Shown here piece after piece: positions 22,734 through 35,619 of a stretch of 64,000 nucleotides of DNA; within the stretch, counting starts at the first letter, position 1; every line of letters starts with the position of its first letter. The position numbers and the translations under genes were made by a program. The notes under the pieces were generated by a model. The model worked only from the letters and a program-made list of their open reading frames with translations, did not search any database and was not told the origin of the DNA. Source of the stretch: Cylindrodendrum hubeiense (Eukaryota > Ascomycota > Sordariomycetes > Hypocreales > Nectriaceae); NCBI GenBank assembly GCA_014621425.1, contig JAANBB010000151.1:17836-81835 (forward strand), written 5' to 3'.

Positions 22734-25700
22734 ATGGCTGGCTGGAAGTCACTTCTCGTCGCCTACCTCCTGGGCGGCGTCACCTTCATTCCTCTCTCTT
22801 TGATCGCCGTTGCGGCCATTTTCTTCTACACTCTGCCCGCCCGCAGTCTCGTCGACTCGAGCCAGACCAGCGACGCTGACGATCTCGTATTGCCCGGCGA
22901 CGACACAACCGACCTCGACGCCGCCAAAAAGGCCAGCAAGGAGGGAACCAAACCCCGTGCCAACAATGACCTCGACGTCGCCGCCGGCTATTTTGCCGTG
23001 TGTCGTGAATACACGCCCATGGGAATCAACGCGAAGCCCATCGAGCGGTCCACCCCGGTCGGTTCGACTACCGTGGCCTCTCCTAGCCCCAGCGTCTATC
23101 AGACCATGTATCGGAGCATCTTCGAGAGGAAGCCTACCCCGGGGCCCCTGGACAGCAGCACAAACAGCACCAGTGTTAGCCAGCGGCCCAAGAAGGCGGG
23201 CAACGTCTTCTACGTCGTCTTGAGGTTGGTTCCACCCCGTCCTCGTGTGTAAGCACCCGACTAACCGAGATCTAGACATGGCCACCTCATGCTCTTCGAC
23301 GATGATGAGCAAGTCGAAGTTCGACACGTGATTTCCCTCGCACACCATGATATCAGCGTCTATTCGGGTGGAGGAAAGACGCTCGAGGGCGAGCTATTCA
23401 TCAAACGAAACGCCTTGTGCTTGACCAGGAAACAGAACAGTCCGGAGAAGGGCCCCGACAGCCAAATCTCCAAACCCTTCTATCTCTTTTCCGAGAACTG
23501 CTCAGCCAAAGAGGATTTCTACTTTTCCCTCCTGAAGAACCAGGAACTGACCTTTGGCAACGACAAAAAGGGACCCGTGTCCATGCAGTTTGATGTCAAG
23601 AATATCATTTCCCTTGTCCAGAAACTCCACTCTACTGAAGACAACATGCATTCGAGGTGGATCAACGCGCTCCTTGGAAGAATATTTTTGGGCATATATA
23701 AAACGCGCGACCTCGAGAACTATATCCGCGAGAAACTCACTATCAAAATTTCTCGAGTGAAACGCCCCTCTTTTCTCACCAACATCACCATTCAGCAAGT
23801 GTACACGGGTGATTCGGCTCCGTATTTTACCAACATGAAATTGAGAGACCTGACCGTCGAAGGCGAGTGTGTTGTCGAGGCCGATGTCAAGTACACCGGC
23901 AACTTTCGAATCGAGGTCGCAGCTACGGTCAAAATCGATCTGGGGACCAGATTTAAGGCTCGCGAGGTCAACCTGGTGCTTGCCGTTGTGCTCAAGAGAG
24001 CCGAGGGCCACATGTTCTTTAAGATCAAGCCGCCACCCAGTAACCGGGTGTGGTTCGCGTTCCAGACCATGCCCAAGGTGGAAATGGCTATTGAACCCAT
24101 CGTCAGCTCCAGACAGATCACCTATACCGTCATTCTCCGCCAGATAGAGAACCGCATCAAGGAAGTCATGGCCGAGACATTTGTCCTGCCATTCTGGGAC
24201 GACGTGCCTTTCTTCAAAACAGAACACAAGAACTGGAGGGGAGGTATTTTCGAGGGCGACGATGCTACGGTTCCGTCTGAAGAGGCGGAGATGGCTGCTG
24301 CTCAGGCTGCCGAAGCCTCTCAAGCCGCCGAAGTCGCTCAAGCCGCCCAAACAGGCGATGTCGCGGCTGTCCAGCACTTAGACGAGAGTCCGGATGTGAT
24401 GGAAGAGACTCGACCCATGGAGAAGAGCCATACTATTCCGGTAATGGAATCATCACCGGTCCCAACAGGACTATTCGGGCGGAAGCTCAACAAAGCCCCG
24501 ACCAGCTTGCCAACGTCCGCTTCCTCAACCAGCATCGAATCCAAGGGGGCGAATCCGAGTCCTTCCCTTTCACCCAAGATCATCAGGAAGGCAACGGAGC
24601 CCATTGTCGGGACCGACGCTGCACATGCCGACATCTTCAAGCCATCATCTTCACCTCCGGACCACGCAACCAACTTCATGGCTGCACTGCAGTCGCGCTC
24701 ACAGGATGCCTCGCCACGACCGGCTACCGCAGATCCACCTACGAGACCTGCATCTCTTTTACAGCATTCTAGTGGTTCCTCGTCATCGTCAAAGGAAGTA
24801 CTGGACGGTGATGCGCAAGAAGACACCAACAAGATGTCCGGTGCGACGGGCCGTCGTAATACGACATCGTCGGCTGGTTCCAGTACCTTCTCAGAGGAAA
24901 GGGGCCCCGCATCATCTGCAGCGTCGACCAAAGATTCCATCAAGAGCCAGACCGGGTCGCTGGGACGAAACTTTTTTATGCGACGTGAAAACACCGAGGC
25001 GACAGTGTCGGACGCGGCGTCAGTCAACAGCGACTCGTCCCAGAAGCGGAATACATTGGCGGCTGTTACGAATGCTGCAGCTCAGGCAAGGCAGTGGGGA
25101 TGGAACGCCATTCAGCGACAGAAGGAAGCACGACGCCAGGCAGACCAGGCGAACCACGTCGATCTTAGCCAACCCATGGGACGCGGGCAGCCTCTGCCTC
25201 CACCAGGAACACCACTTCCACGGCCCACGAACGGAATGACAAAGATATCAGCCCCCGTTCCGGTCCCAGTAAGGAAGCCAGTGGGCTCTCAGTCCTCGGC
25301 GCGGACTTCTGCCGAGTCCCTCGAGTCTCATCACGAGCATCGACCCCCGCCGCTGCCTTCGATGCCTCCGCGACGACGACGTGGCCAAAGCCATGACTTT
25401 GGGGCCATGCCAGAAGTGAGCGAAGGACAGAATATTCTCGTTGTCGCCGCACCGAGCGACTCTCAGCCTAATACGCCGCTGACCGAGGACCTTCCGAGCG
25501 TCCCGTCTTGGACCAGAGAGGCCAGCGATGACCAGACGCTGGCCGACAGTGAAGGCTCTCAGCAGACATCGGCGCCAGTGCGAGAGCCTTCGATTGCGGA
25601 GAAGGAGGAGGATGGCTCGAATAGCCCGATAGAGGCTTTGCCAGCCTCGTCGACCCCCGACGACGACGACGACGATGATTACTCGGGATGGATGGACAAT

Positions 25701-25763
25701 GACGTACTGGAAGTGGAGATGAACGAACCCATGCAGGCACCGATTCCACAGGAAGTCAAGTAG
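22734..25763 (+). CDS. TEX2: TEX2/NVJ2-type SMP-domain lipid-transfer protein
   Basis: Two exons, 22734-23224 and 23276-25763, are joined over a 51-nt intron (GTTGGT...TCTAG), giving about 992 residues. A single N-terminal membrane segment (about residues 7-33, LLVAYLLGGVTFIPLSLIAV and on) is followed by a PH-like region (about 150-255) and an SMP-LTD domain (about 285-475: RWINALLGRIFLGIYKT; later FAFQTMPKVEMAIEP and FVLPFWDDVPFF). SMP domains form lipid-binding tubes; yeast Nvj2 and animal TEX2 are ER-anchored and act at membrane contact sites. The C-terminal half (about 480-992) is low-complexity Ser/Pro/Ala-rich, with an Asp run near the end. TEX2 is a standard member of the SLA2-side flank of MAT in Sordariomycetes, which supports the call. 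Confidence 0.9.
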
Positions 25764-26927
25764 CAACAGACAGGAGCAGAGTACTTTTGGGAACGGAGTT
25801 TTAGGCATAGTAGCTCATGTTAGGGAGTACACAGCCCCGAGAAGAAATAAACATGTTAGCAATCGCGCCATGGTGAATGGTGATAGGGATACCAGACGGC
25901 GTTTTGGTTAATGGGGGCATCTTGGTTGGCCAGAAGCCATAATATACAATAGCGAATTGAATACAGGTTGATGCTGGCGAGAAACACGAGTTGCTTTGTC
26001 TGGTTGATGGGGGCGTACGCGTTCTGGTGAAGGGGATAAGGGGACACGGGGACGAGGTGACAAGGGGGCCCGGAGACAATCCGTTGGTCCCTTGGGCGAC
26101 TCGGGGACGCCGGGTGAGCACTGCCGGCGTTAGCTCCCGAAGCCGGGCTCCCCGGCTCCCCGGAGGAGGAGGAGGAGGAGGAGCCATCTGGGGGTTTCTC
26201 GGCGGCGGCTGGAGATAGGCCGTAGACGGGCTGCTGCAAACGCAACCGGTGGTCGAGGAACCGTCTCTGTTTCGTCGGCTCGCTCGCTATACTCGACTTG
26301 GACCCTCTCACTGTCGCGACACGACTGAGTTCGTGCATCTTGATTCATCACCATCCGAATCGAAGCCGTTCCCCGTCGCCAGATCGTCAAACCCTCTGTC
26401 TCGGATGCGGGGCCCCGGCCTCGACTCGGATGCGGGGCCCCGGCCTCGACTCGGATCGCTTCCCCATGTTGCCGGCTCCGCCCCCCGTACCCCCGTCGTG
26501 ACGACTAATGCAGCCTTCTAGAAACATGCAGCAGATGCTCGCATCATCCCCCACGTTGGATCCAAGTCCGGCCGGCGATCACGCCTCCGTTTTGCAGTGC
26601 CTGCTGATTCGAGACATCGTGGCCCCTCGCGGCATAGATCCCAGGGCATGGCTTTTATGTCCTGCGTCCATTGGCGATCGGCGCACGTCGAGTTGGCCGC
26701 CTGCCCGGTCGCTGGAGCCCATGATTATGGTTGCTTATTAGAGATGCTTCACGTCCAACAATGGTTAACAATAAGGGCTTCCCCCAACAATGGCCAGCAA
26801 TGAGCAACTTGTTCAACTCATTGAAATCAACTGCTTAGTCCTAGTCTCGCCTCTTTGCTACCCGGCTTGGTTCGTCGTACAAGCCAGAAGCTGACTTTGC
26901 TCGTCAACACCTTGACGACCCATAGAG
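25764..26927. other. Intergenic region with a 25-bp tandem duplication and a GGA run
   Basis: No supported gene. It includes a GGA trinucleotide run (about 26163-26183) and two tandem copies of a 25-bp unit (TCGGATGCGGGGCCCCGGCC plus TCGAC) at 26401-26450. Minus-strand open frames here are biased by these low-complexity tracts. Confidence 0.45.
26401..26450. repeat. 25-bp tandem duplication
   Basis: Two perfect adjacent copies of a 25-bp GC-rich unit containing the palindrome GGGGCCCC, followed by a partial third copy (TCGGATCG). Confidence 0.9.
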
Positions 26928-27554
26928 ATGACTGCTAGAGACTACATTGACGACAACGCAGTTGATGACGGAGACTCCGATTGGGAATCAGATGGCCCCG
27001 AACAAGCCGGCAAGGCCTTCCAACGCATGCCCTGCAGGAAAGCAGCAACAACACCTTCGCTCATCTCCATTGGACTTGCGAAGCGTTCCAGCACACCGGG
27101 TAACGGAACTCCACAGCCAGCACAACTACACCATCATGCCAACCATTCCATTGATGTGCCTGAGATTACCGAACCAGCTTCCCAGCCGGATAGCGACCCC
27201 AGCGAAGACTGCGTCATGATGAAGCCCACGCGGCCACGCAAACGCGAGGTGCTCCCGATTAGATCCCGCCCAATCGCGATCCGCCCCCGGACCACCCAGG
27301 ATTCCCCGTACAACTCCCCGGGCACCAACCGGCGAGATATGCTCACGTCCGAGCTGCCGGAGTCTCTCCGCCGCCACATGCTGTGGGAGCGGCAGCAAAA
27401 GAGCTCGACCGTGAACGCCGTCCTCAAGCGTCGCCACACCTTGGAAGACGTGCCCAAGCTGAAGCAAGAGCACGCAACACCCTGCCCGAATCCAATCAGG
27501 AGCTTTCAGGAATTCAGGACGGTTTGCAACGGATACCACGACAAGGGGTGGTGA
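26928..27554 (+). CDS. Short DUF3295-type protein
   Basis: An intronless frame of 208 residues. It begins with an acidic segment (IDDNAVDDGDSDWESD), has a Ser/Pro-rich centre, then the motif TSELPESLRRHMLWERQQKS followed by VNAVLKRRHT, and ends in GYHDKGW. Family knowledge: these elements (acidic DDSDWED box, the ELxESLRRHLLWERQQK helix and a GYHxKGW end) mark the fungal DUF3295 family, which includes proteins linked to nitrogen/retrograde regulation. This copy is shorter than the multi-hundred-residue family members, so it is a compact paralogue or an N-terminally reduced one. Its role is unknown. Confidence 0.7.
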   Translation: MTARDYIDDNAVDDGDSDWESDGPEQAGKAFQRMPCRKAATTPSLISIGLAKRSSTPGNGTPQPAQLHHHANHSIDVPEITEPASQPDSDPSEDCVMMKPTRPRKREVLPIRSRPIAIRPRTTQDSPYNSPGTNRRDMLTSELPESLRRHMLWERQQKSSTVNAVLKRRHTLEDVPKLKQEHATPCPNPIRSFQEFRTVCNGYHDKGW

Positions 27555-28389
27555 GCTCGCATGGTAATTCCACCAGACAGTATTGAACACAATGTGTGGA
27601 CCGTTATGTGGTGGACGCCAATGATCAAGGCATCCCTCGACAGTTTGAGGGACTTGGCCTTTCGGACACGAACGGCTATTGCTGACATATGGGCTGGCCT
27701 GATCACAGCCAAGCATAGCCAAGTTGTGAAGAAACCTCCTGGAAGTACCGCTGGTTGTATAAACCCTGCTTGTTGCGGATTAGCCTTGAAAGGAAACCTG
27801 CGGTTGCTCCTTATTTAGGTTGATACTCAGACACCCTTCAGAGACCGTGATCTGAATGGCCCCTCTCGAGGTTGGGTTCTGGAAGAGTCATGGCTGGGTA
27901 TTTCCCACTCTTTGGTATCGTAAGTGTATCTGATGCCGTGCTGGCACCTATTGGCATCGCGCATCGATGGGTTGCGGCAATAATATTTGCAGGGTTGGTC
28001 GGATTCTTGCCACTGCAGAAGCCACGACGTAACTATGTTAGCCGGTTTCTGTCTTGTGTCGGAAAATGCGTTTTCCTGGGATGGGAGGCTGGCCGGGTGA
28101 ATTATAGGGACGGGGCTTGTATCCTCCCTTTGGTTCAGAATAAGGCTGTCAATGGCGGATAGCATGATTAAAGACAAAAGGAGCACAACGGGGGCTCAAG
28201 GCGAATATAAAGGCGCAACAACTCTACTGTATTGATTCCGGCATCTCCTGGCACTGGTGTGGTGCTCAGAGTGGGATGTGTCCTTTGGTTGCAGCAAAGA
28301 TAAAGTCTTAAAATAACCCAAGGTCCTCCTGGGGTTGCTCGTTTCACACACGATTCATACATCATTTATACAACATTAATCAAAACCTA
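27555..28389. other. Intergenic DNA between convergent genes
   Basis: Shared 3' flank of the DUF3295-type gene (plus) and rev3 (minus). Only short unsupported open frames occur and no repeats were noticed. Confidence 0.5.
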
Positions 28390-31300
28390 TCACCACTCAA
28401 GGGAAAGCCTTTCCACCCCCTCAACCAGCGCCTGGATCACAGGTCGATTGGCATTTCGTTCACCTCGCATCTTACCTACCTGCCTCATCCGTGTCCAGAA
28501 TACAGGACAGTCCTTGCTATCGCAAGTGACCTCCTCCATGTGCCCGAGTCCAGAGCAGCTGCGACAGACGGCCAGAACCTCTTCAAGACGGCGCTCCTCA
28601 GTGCTTAGCCGCGTCTGCAGCGCGAGGAGCGACGCCGGCGCATTGGCGCGGCAGCGCGGGCACAGTGGGTTGTCTTCGTGCGAAAACTTGGCTCTGCAGA
28701 CGAGGCAGTGCGTTGACCTCATGTACGATTCTAGCGTCGTCTTCTTGGTGCCCAGCGTCGTGGCGTGGCGCACCCGCTGAACTTTGGGCATCTCGTCGTA
28801 CCACTGCCGCACGTTGGCTCCGACAAGGTTGAAGATACGCTCAAGCGGCGGGATCAGGTTCTTGGAGACGTAGTATTCTGCATCGAGCTGCCAGTGCGGG
28901 TTGCTGAGAAGCTCCTCAGGCGCCACGCACCGGTCGATGAGTCGTGCGCCAGGTGCCCCCGTGATGACGACGTACGGAACTCGTTCGCCGTACTGCGGCT
29001 CTGCGCGCGCGTCTGCCAGCATTCGCTTAGTGCTAATCATCGCGCCGGCAGGCGCTGTGCCTTTGTCGGAATACGTCCCGAGTCGGACCTCTTTGGCGAA
29101 GCAAAAGTCCTGTACAGAGACCGTGTTGCGCATTAGCTTTTCGCACTGTTGCTGGAAATACGTCTTGATCTGGCTGAGGTCGGCCGTCTCGAAAAGGAGT
29201 CTGAGAGCCTTCTCTTCGATCATCTGTTCTGCTGGCGTTCCGTCACGGCGGACTGTTTCGATTCCTTTGGCATCAAAGTCTGGCTTCACCTGATCGCGGC
29301 TCTCGTACTTGTAGCCGACGTAGCGTTTTTTGGCCAGAAGAACGCACGGGTGGTACACCTTCTCGAATTTCAGCTTGATGGGCCGAGGATTCATGTCCGT
29401 TATGGCTTTGGCGATTTCGTTGCCGATGTCAAATGCCTGATCCTTCGTTCTTCCCTTTAGGTGAATAAACAAACTATCCGTGTCGCCATAGACCACCTCG
29501 GCGCCCCATCGCTCAACCGAATGAATGTGAGCAGCCGCCCTCTCGAGGGTTTCTCGCCCAGTTTGTACGATACTGTCTGCAATCTCCGAACAGGGCATGC
29601 GACCAGAGAATGATGCAGATGTGTAGCCGTAGGTGACATTGGCGAGCAGTTTCAAAGCAAGCTGCCGATTGTTCAACAGCTGCTGGAGTTTCTTGTCATC
29701 CCTATCCTGCTTCATGCCGCTTTTGACCATGACTCGGGTCTCCAGAATCTCCGTAAGCATCTTGGCGAGGAGAGATTTGCGGATCACTGACTTTGCGTAC
29801 ATTATGCCGTTAGGTGCAATGTTGATGTGATCCTCCAATAATGCCAAGAGACCCTGCTGTCGCTTGTACTCTGAAAAGCCCATCTTGTTCATGCCCCTCC
29901 AATTCGTAATTCGCCCCAAGAATGTCGAATAACAGTAGTTGTATGCAATCATGACGCTCGGGTACAGACTTTGGAAGTCCAGAACCAGGACAGGACTGTT
30001 GTAGAAAGCGCTCTGAGGTTCCATGACGAGCGGGAGACACTCAAGAGCATTCTGGCCACCGACCTGCTTTCGACTGGGCGAGACGAGAAGAAAGTTCTCT
30101 GGTTTCGCGATCCGAAACATTATCGACTCAACCTTGAACTGGGATCCTCGCGAGAAGACAGAGAAGAAGTCGACACCTAGTAGCCGGGCTTGCTCGCTAG
30201 TCCTTGAAATGAGCTCGTTGGCCTCCAGGATTTCAATGTCCAGTCTAGTTCGACTTTGGTAATACCTAAGCATCCTGTTTAGGTCTCGATGTTTGCCGCT
30301 CTTGTACCAGCTTGTGAGAGTCTTCCAAGCATAGTGTGGGATCCGACGGTGGAGGAGATGCCAGACGACATTCTCCATTGTGTATTGAAGGAGATTCAGT
30401 TCGCCTCGCATGGCTCTCCAGATGTTGATCATGTGCCTTCCCGTGACTCGAATGGTTGAGGTGGTATTGAATCCCCACTTGTCGTTATCTTTGCCGAATC
30501 TCCCATGCGATTCCGTCTTCATTCGACTAAACTCATCACACAGATTGTAGTCGTATTTGAGCCTCGCCCTCTCAATCAAGTACCCCCATGAACTCCCATG
30601 AACTTCATACCCAGTCAAAATGTCAGGGTCATGAGTCCTCACAATCTCCACCATTCGGACCATCAAGTCCAACTCGGAAGTCTCTTCAACAACCTCTGCT
30701 GTTGTCTGACGTCGCATGAGACGCGGCAAATCGGAATCACTAGACAGCACGAGAATGCCTGACTGGACTGGGTCCGACAAACTCTGGCTATTCAGCACAG
30801 TTTCGTCCGATTTCAAGGACCAGAACATGCATTGAACCTCATCCTCCTCGGGGTTAGGCACGAACTTGCCCCGGGTATTTACATGAACTTCCAAACTCAT
30901 AGTGCTCATGTATTGAGCTTCGTGTTCAACAGTCGTCTGCTTCTTCCCTTGAGTGTATTTGAATCCGTGCTTATTTTTCGGTGTCGGACCCTCAATTTGA
31001 GAGAGGTATTGCCTCGGGGTCGCCAAGTAGCTGGACGTTGGCTCCTCCGTTGCACGCCGTTCCTTTTCGCTCCACCAGGTCTTCACTTCATCGAATGTAG
31101 GTGGGAGGTTTGCGACTTCCCAGCTTCTCCAGGTACAGGTTTTGCTCTGTCGCTCATACTCTCGGCGCATTTGTAATTTGTCAAGGTTGCGGCCTTGCTT
31201 GAGCCCATAATTCGCTGGTGAGGTGGCCGTTGGATCGAAGTCGGGGAGAAAGGGAAGGGTATTACTTTCAAGTCGGAACTCTCGCCCTGCATATTCCCTA

Positions 31301-33521
31301 GTTCGAACCGGGACATCTTTTTCTCTGCTGTAATATGCATCCTGGTAAATGGCGTCCGGGAGAAGATAGTCTTTCAGGGATGTAGCCACCACTGAGGCGG
31401 AAGGAGGCAGTGATGAAAATATAAGCGTTTGGGGACTCGATAAGCTTCCAACCGCTCTTCGGATCCGTGTTTGGAGACTATCATCGGAGAGTAGGTCGGA
31501 TGATGCCAGAGACGAAAAGAAATCAGGCTGGGACCCAGACATGTCTCCAGCTTGAACAAGCGAATTAGGATCGAAGGAAACATGCTTCTTTAACCCGCCG
31601 TCATCGCTCTGCTGGGAACATGACAGCTGACTTCTCTGGCTAAGCCGAAATTTCGTATTGGGATCATTGCGGTCCTTTACAACAGCGAAGTTTAGGGTCT
31701 GATTGGGACCAGAAGTGTCCTTTGCTGGAGGTATCTGGATTTTGCCCAACAATGAAGAGCGATTCAACGTGCCCGATTCTTTGGATCTGGATGTGGTTGG
31801 TTTGACTATGCTTTCTCTTTCCCCCTGAGAGACCACTTCGCCTTTGGTTGATAGCGGTTCATCCCGTCTCACCCGCTTGACAGGGATCTGGGATGATGGC
31901 AATTCCGACATAGAACGTTTAAGCGCTGTCTTATCCAACACAGCGGGTTGAGCCATCTTCGGTGTTCGCCCGATGAAACCATCATGCTCTGCAACATTGA
32001 TCAGGCTTTGAGTAAATGGGATGTTAGGGAGCTTGCCAGTCTTCAGCCCACTTTGACAGAGACCAAGCACTAAGAGGTCTTCCGAATCGCTCAGGACATC
32101 GGGGGCCACGACACGGTCGGATCTACTTCCAGTAGATTTATTTGGAAGATTTTTGAGATTTTTGGAAGCTTTCTTCTCCATGGAAAACATCATTGTGATC
32201 GCCTCTTCGTCCGAATCATCGGGGAACCACTCATCGTGTCCCTCGCCAGCTTGAAGAACCTTTATCTCATCGACCTCAATACTGCTGGTAGGGTCCTGTC
32301 CGTTTTGAGTTTGGCCGGAGGGAAGTCCTAGAACCGGCATGAGATTTGATGGATAAAGGTCTTCAACAGATTCAAGGGTGGTTTTGACGGTATGTTCAAA
32401 AGGCAAGACCCTCGCAAAGGTTTCGAAGCTGAACTCGAGTTCACTTGCACCTTTCTCGGCCGCGATGAGATCTCGAATCTGGTCCCGATACTCCTCCTCA
32501 TGTATCCAGCCTTGTGGTTGTGATTGCCGAGGGTCGGCAGACATCGATACAAGAACGTCTGGGGGAAACGGGGTGCTGCCTTGGCCTGGATGCTGCATCT
32601 TGCGCTTCCGCCTCTTAGTTTCGTCTTTCCAGAGACCCGCCATGCTATGAACCAATTTTAGACCGCCTGGAATTGGATTGACCCGCTCGATGAAATCATG
32701 ATGCAACGGTCGCTGTTTGACCAGTTTTCGATTGAGAATGTCGTGAACACAAATGTCCACTTCAATTGAGCAGTGGCTGACCCTGGGAAGAGTCGTCTCA
32801 TCAGTAGTATAATCGGTCGGAATGGACCGGCTATGCCAGAGATGGATCGAATTTGAGCCTTGATCATGCTCAGGAATAGGGGATCGGAAGCGCGTGGTTG
32901 ATGAGTCGAGATTGTCACACCCATACAAGTTGTAATCCGACATGAACTGCAGTAGGTATTGAAGGTGGGCTTCGTAGGGCTGAAACTTGTACTTCATGAT
33001 AACTCCTTGCTGGAGAAGATCGGCCAATCTCGTCATGACGACGGGATTGAACATGTAGATCTTGAGGAAGTATCGATAGCCGACATGGAAGCCGTAGAAG
33101 GGAACACCCTTGACAAGGGTAATTCTGGCTACATACTTCGCGTTGTCGCCATATTGATCGCGCCGATAGCTGACCGCCAAGGCATGGTCAATGGAAAGAT
33201 GAAGCCGATAGATGTAGGCACCCACTTGAAGGAGAGTGTCAGTAACAAGGTGTTGGAGCAATCATGACCAGACCAACCTTCATCTGGGTCTAAGCCGCCC
33301 TCATACTCGACGTAGAGATACGGGAATGCACCATGAATATGCGCGCAGACCTTTTGACCTGTCTCAGTCGATCCGAAGACCCTGATAACGGGCACCTTGG
33401 GACCCTTGGTGATTTGCGACGGTCGCACGTCATTGCGAAGTTGGGGGTCATAACGGGTAGGCGTGGCCTGGTAATGGTCGATGCAATTCAGTCTGACCCG
33501 GAACAGGTCCATCATCCTCAC
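28390..33521 (-). CDS. rev3: DNA polymerase zeta catalytic subunit Rev3
   Basis: Two exons: 33521-33278 encodes the N-terminus (MDLFRVRLNCIDHYQATPTR), then a 53-nt intron (33277-33225) and a 4.8 kb exon to the stop at 28390; about 1,692 residues. The start could be any of three Met in MRMM. It is a B-family translesion polymerase that extends mispaired or damaged termini with Rev7. Visible parts: N-terminal domain; a disordered Ser-rich middle; a degenerate exonuclease-like region (around residues 850-1000); the polymerase motifs DFQSLYPSVMIAYNY (~1170), KLLANVTYGYTSASFSGRM (~1275) and VYGDTDSLFI (~1330); and C-terminal cysteine modules CLVC...CPRC and CRSC...CDSKDC (~1585-1650), the latter the Fe-S site that binds Pol31/Pol32. 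All catalytic Asp residues are present. Confidence 0.97.
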
Positions 33522-33902
33522 CCTTCCGCTCCATCAGGCCCTATTCAGCAATAGTTGAATTTGTGCATTATCCAAAAAGTTGTCGTCAAGGCAGGGACTC
33601 AATTCACGGCACGGTTCACATGCGACCGACGCGCCGGGCACCACCCATGTTGATGCCTTCAGCTCGCGCGGTCACGTGGCGATAACCCGCTTATCAATAA
33701 ACTTTGGCGTCGTCTCGCGACGCCGGGGTCGACGTCAAAGTCGACCTTGGCACCTAGGTACCTATTTCCACCCGCTGTTCGTCCGACCCAACACTGCTGC
33801 GCGACGATATTAATTGTCCAAACGGCATCGCCATCTCATTCCCTTCATTTGAGTAGCAAAAACCCCCAACCCGCGCAAATCGCCTTACCACAATCACCCA
33901 CC
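33522..33902. promoter_or_regulatory. Divergent promoter rev3 / slu7
   Basis: A 381-bp region between two head-to-head start codons. It contains TCACGTGG (E-box CACGTG at 33673-33678) and the palindromic CACCTAGGTACCTAT element at about 33750-33765. Confidence 0.5.
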
Positions 33903-35288
33903 ATGCCACCCCCAAAGCCGCCTTCTGGCGCAGGCGCGGCCTCCAAGGAGGAAAACATCTACATCCCGTCCTTCATCAGTAAACGACCGTTCTACGCTGG
34001 TGAAGAGGGCGACGAAAACGACACCGACTACCTCAAGCATCAACGCCGAGAGGAAAAGAACGAGAAATCGCAATGGTACGACCGCGGCAGGAAAGCCGGT
34101 CCTGCGGCCACCAAATACCGAAAGGGCGCTTGCGAGAACTGCGGCGCGATGACGCACAAGGCAAAGGACTGCCTGAGCCGACCCAGGGCAAAGGGCGCCA
34201 AGTGGTCAGGGAAGGATATCCAGGCCGATGAGGTGATCCAGGACGTGAAGATGGGATGGGACGCCAAGCGAGACCGCTGGAACGGTTACGATGCCAAGGA
34301 GTACCGTAACGTGGTGGATGAGTACAACCAAATGGAAGACCTGCGAAAGCAGACCCAGGCTGCCACGGGAAGCGACGACGAGAACGATGATGGCGACAAG
34401 TACGCTGAGGAGAACGATATGAGCAAGCATCAGAGCACAGCAACTCGGCAACTAAGAATCAGAGAAGACACGGCCAAATACTTGCTCAACCTTGATCTCG
34501 AGTCCGCAAAGTACGATCCAAAGACCAGATCTTTAATCAACAGTGGCGCCACAGCGGACAAGGCTGCTGATTTGTTCGCCGAGGAGGGATTTATGCGAGG
34601 GTCCGGCGAGGCTGGCGACTTCGATCAGGCTCAGAAATATGCTTGGGAGGCGCAAGAGAAGAGCGGCGATACCACCCAGCATCTCCAAGCCAATCCCACA
34701 GCAGGAGAGTTTTACCGGAAGAAGGAGAGGGAAGAGGCGGAGGCAAAACGGGCGGAGAAAGAGAGGCTTCTGCTGGAGAAGTACGGTTCAGATGAACAAA
34801 AGACGATGCCATCCGCTCTTCGCAACATGGCTATCACTGAGTCTGAGACCTTTGTGGAATACGACGAGGCTGGTTTAATCAAGGGGGCACCACGAAAGGA
34901 AGCCAAGTCCAAGTACGCCGAAGACGTGCTCATCAACAACCACACCTCTGTATGGGGCAGCTGGTGGTCTAGCTTCAAATGGGGCTACTCTTGCTGTCAC
35001 TCATTTGTCAAGAATAGCTACTGCACTGGCGAAGACGGCAAGGAGGCTTGGGAGGCAGCTGAGAGGCAACGCAGTGGTGCAAATCTCGTCATAGACGACC
35101 CGGAGGAGGCTCAAGCCAAGGAGGATGCGGATCAGGATGAAGCAGCCGATACCAAAGCGAAGAAGCGGTCTCGAGAAGAGATGATGAATGGGGTAACGGA
35201 AGAGGAGATGGACGAGTACAGGCGAAAAAGGACGGTTACGGCTGATCCCATGGCGAAGATGTTGGGCACGGATGAGCTTTTAACATAG
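33903..35288 (+). CDS. slu7: Pre-mRNA-splicing factor Slu7
   Basis: A single exon of 461 residues. The ATG at 33903 in CACCATGCC is chosen over an upstream in-frame codon because Slu7 proteins begin just before the [15 protein letters not shown] segment. Slu7 is a second-step splicing factor that guides 3' splice-site choice. Features: that N-terminal block; a CCHC zinc knuckle [14 protein letters not shown] (about 77-90); the conserved [15 protein letters not shown] stretch; and a Trp/Cys-rich [20 protein letters not shown] motif in the C-terminal third. The last 60 residues are acidic/basic and disordered. It is divergent from rev3 and convergent with rps9, the usual order beside SLA2 in Sordariomycetes. 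Confidence 0.96.
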   Translation: MPPPKPPSGAGAASKEENIYIPSFISKRPFYAGEEGDENDTDYLKHQRREEKNEKSQWYDRGRKAGPAATKYRKGACENCGAMTHKAKDCLSRPRAKGAKWSGKDIQADEVIQDVKMGWDAKRDRWNGYDAKEYRNVVDEYNQMEDLRKQTQAATGSDDENDDGDKYAEENDMSKHQSTATRQLRIREDTAKYLLNLDLESAKYDPKTRSLINSGATADKAADLFAEEGFMRGSGEAGDFDQAQKYAWEAQEKSGDTTQHLQANPTAGEFYRKKEREEAEAKRAEKERLLLEKYGSDEQKTMPSALRNMAITESETFVEYDEAGLIKGAPRKEAKSKYAEDVLINNHTSVWGSWWSSFKWGYSCCHSFVKNSYCTGEDGKEAWEAAERQRSGANLVIDDPEEAQAKEDADQDEAADTKAKKRSREEMMNGVTEEEMDEYRRKRTVTADPMAKMLGTDELLT

Positions 35289-35619
35289 CATTGCATTCGA
35301 TGTACATTAAATTAGAATTTTTCAAAGACATCAAATGTCTGACAACACTTCGAATACCATGGAATGACAGCGTCAAGCGATTCACACGATAACAGACAGA
35401 TGAGGGTTTGGACGATGGTGGAATTTCGTTTGACTCATGTACACAGTAGAGCAAAGGAACCTGAGTTTTTTTTTGTCGTTAACGTTCGGCGAAATCATTC
35501 CATTTTTATCCTCTGGCCAACGCCGCAAGCTATGAAGAGAATCCCCTTCCTATGAGTGGTATTCCGGTCCCAGCAGCCCTAGACAAGTGGGAGAGCCATC
35601 AATGCACAATTTGGTACAT
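35289..35619. other. Shared 3' flank of convergent slu7 and rps9
   Basis: 331 bp between two stop codons. It holds UTR sequence with a short T run (about 35467-35474) and no open frame worth noting. Confidence 0.5.
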
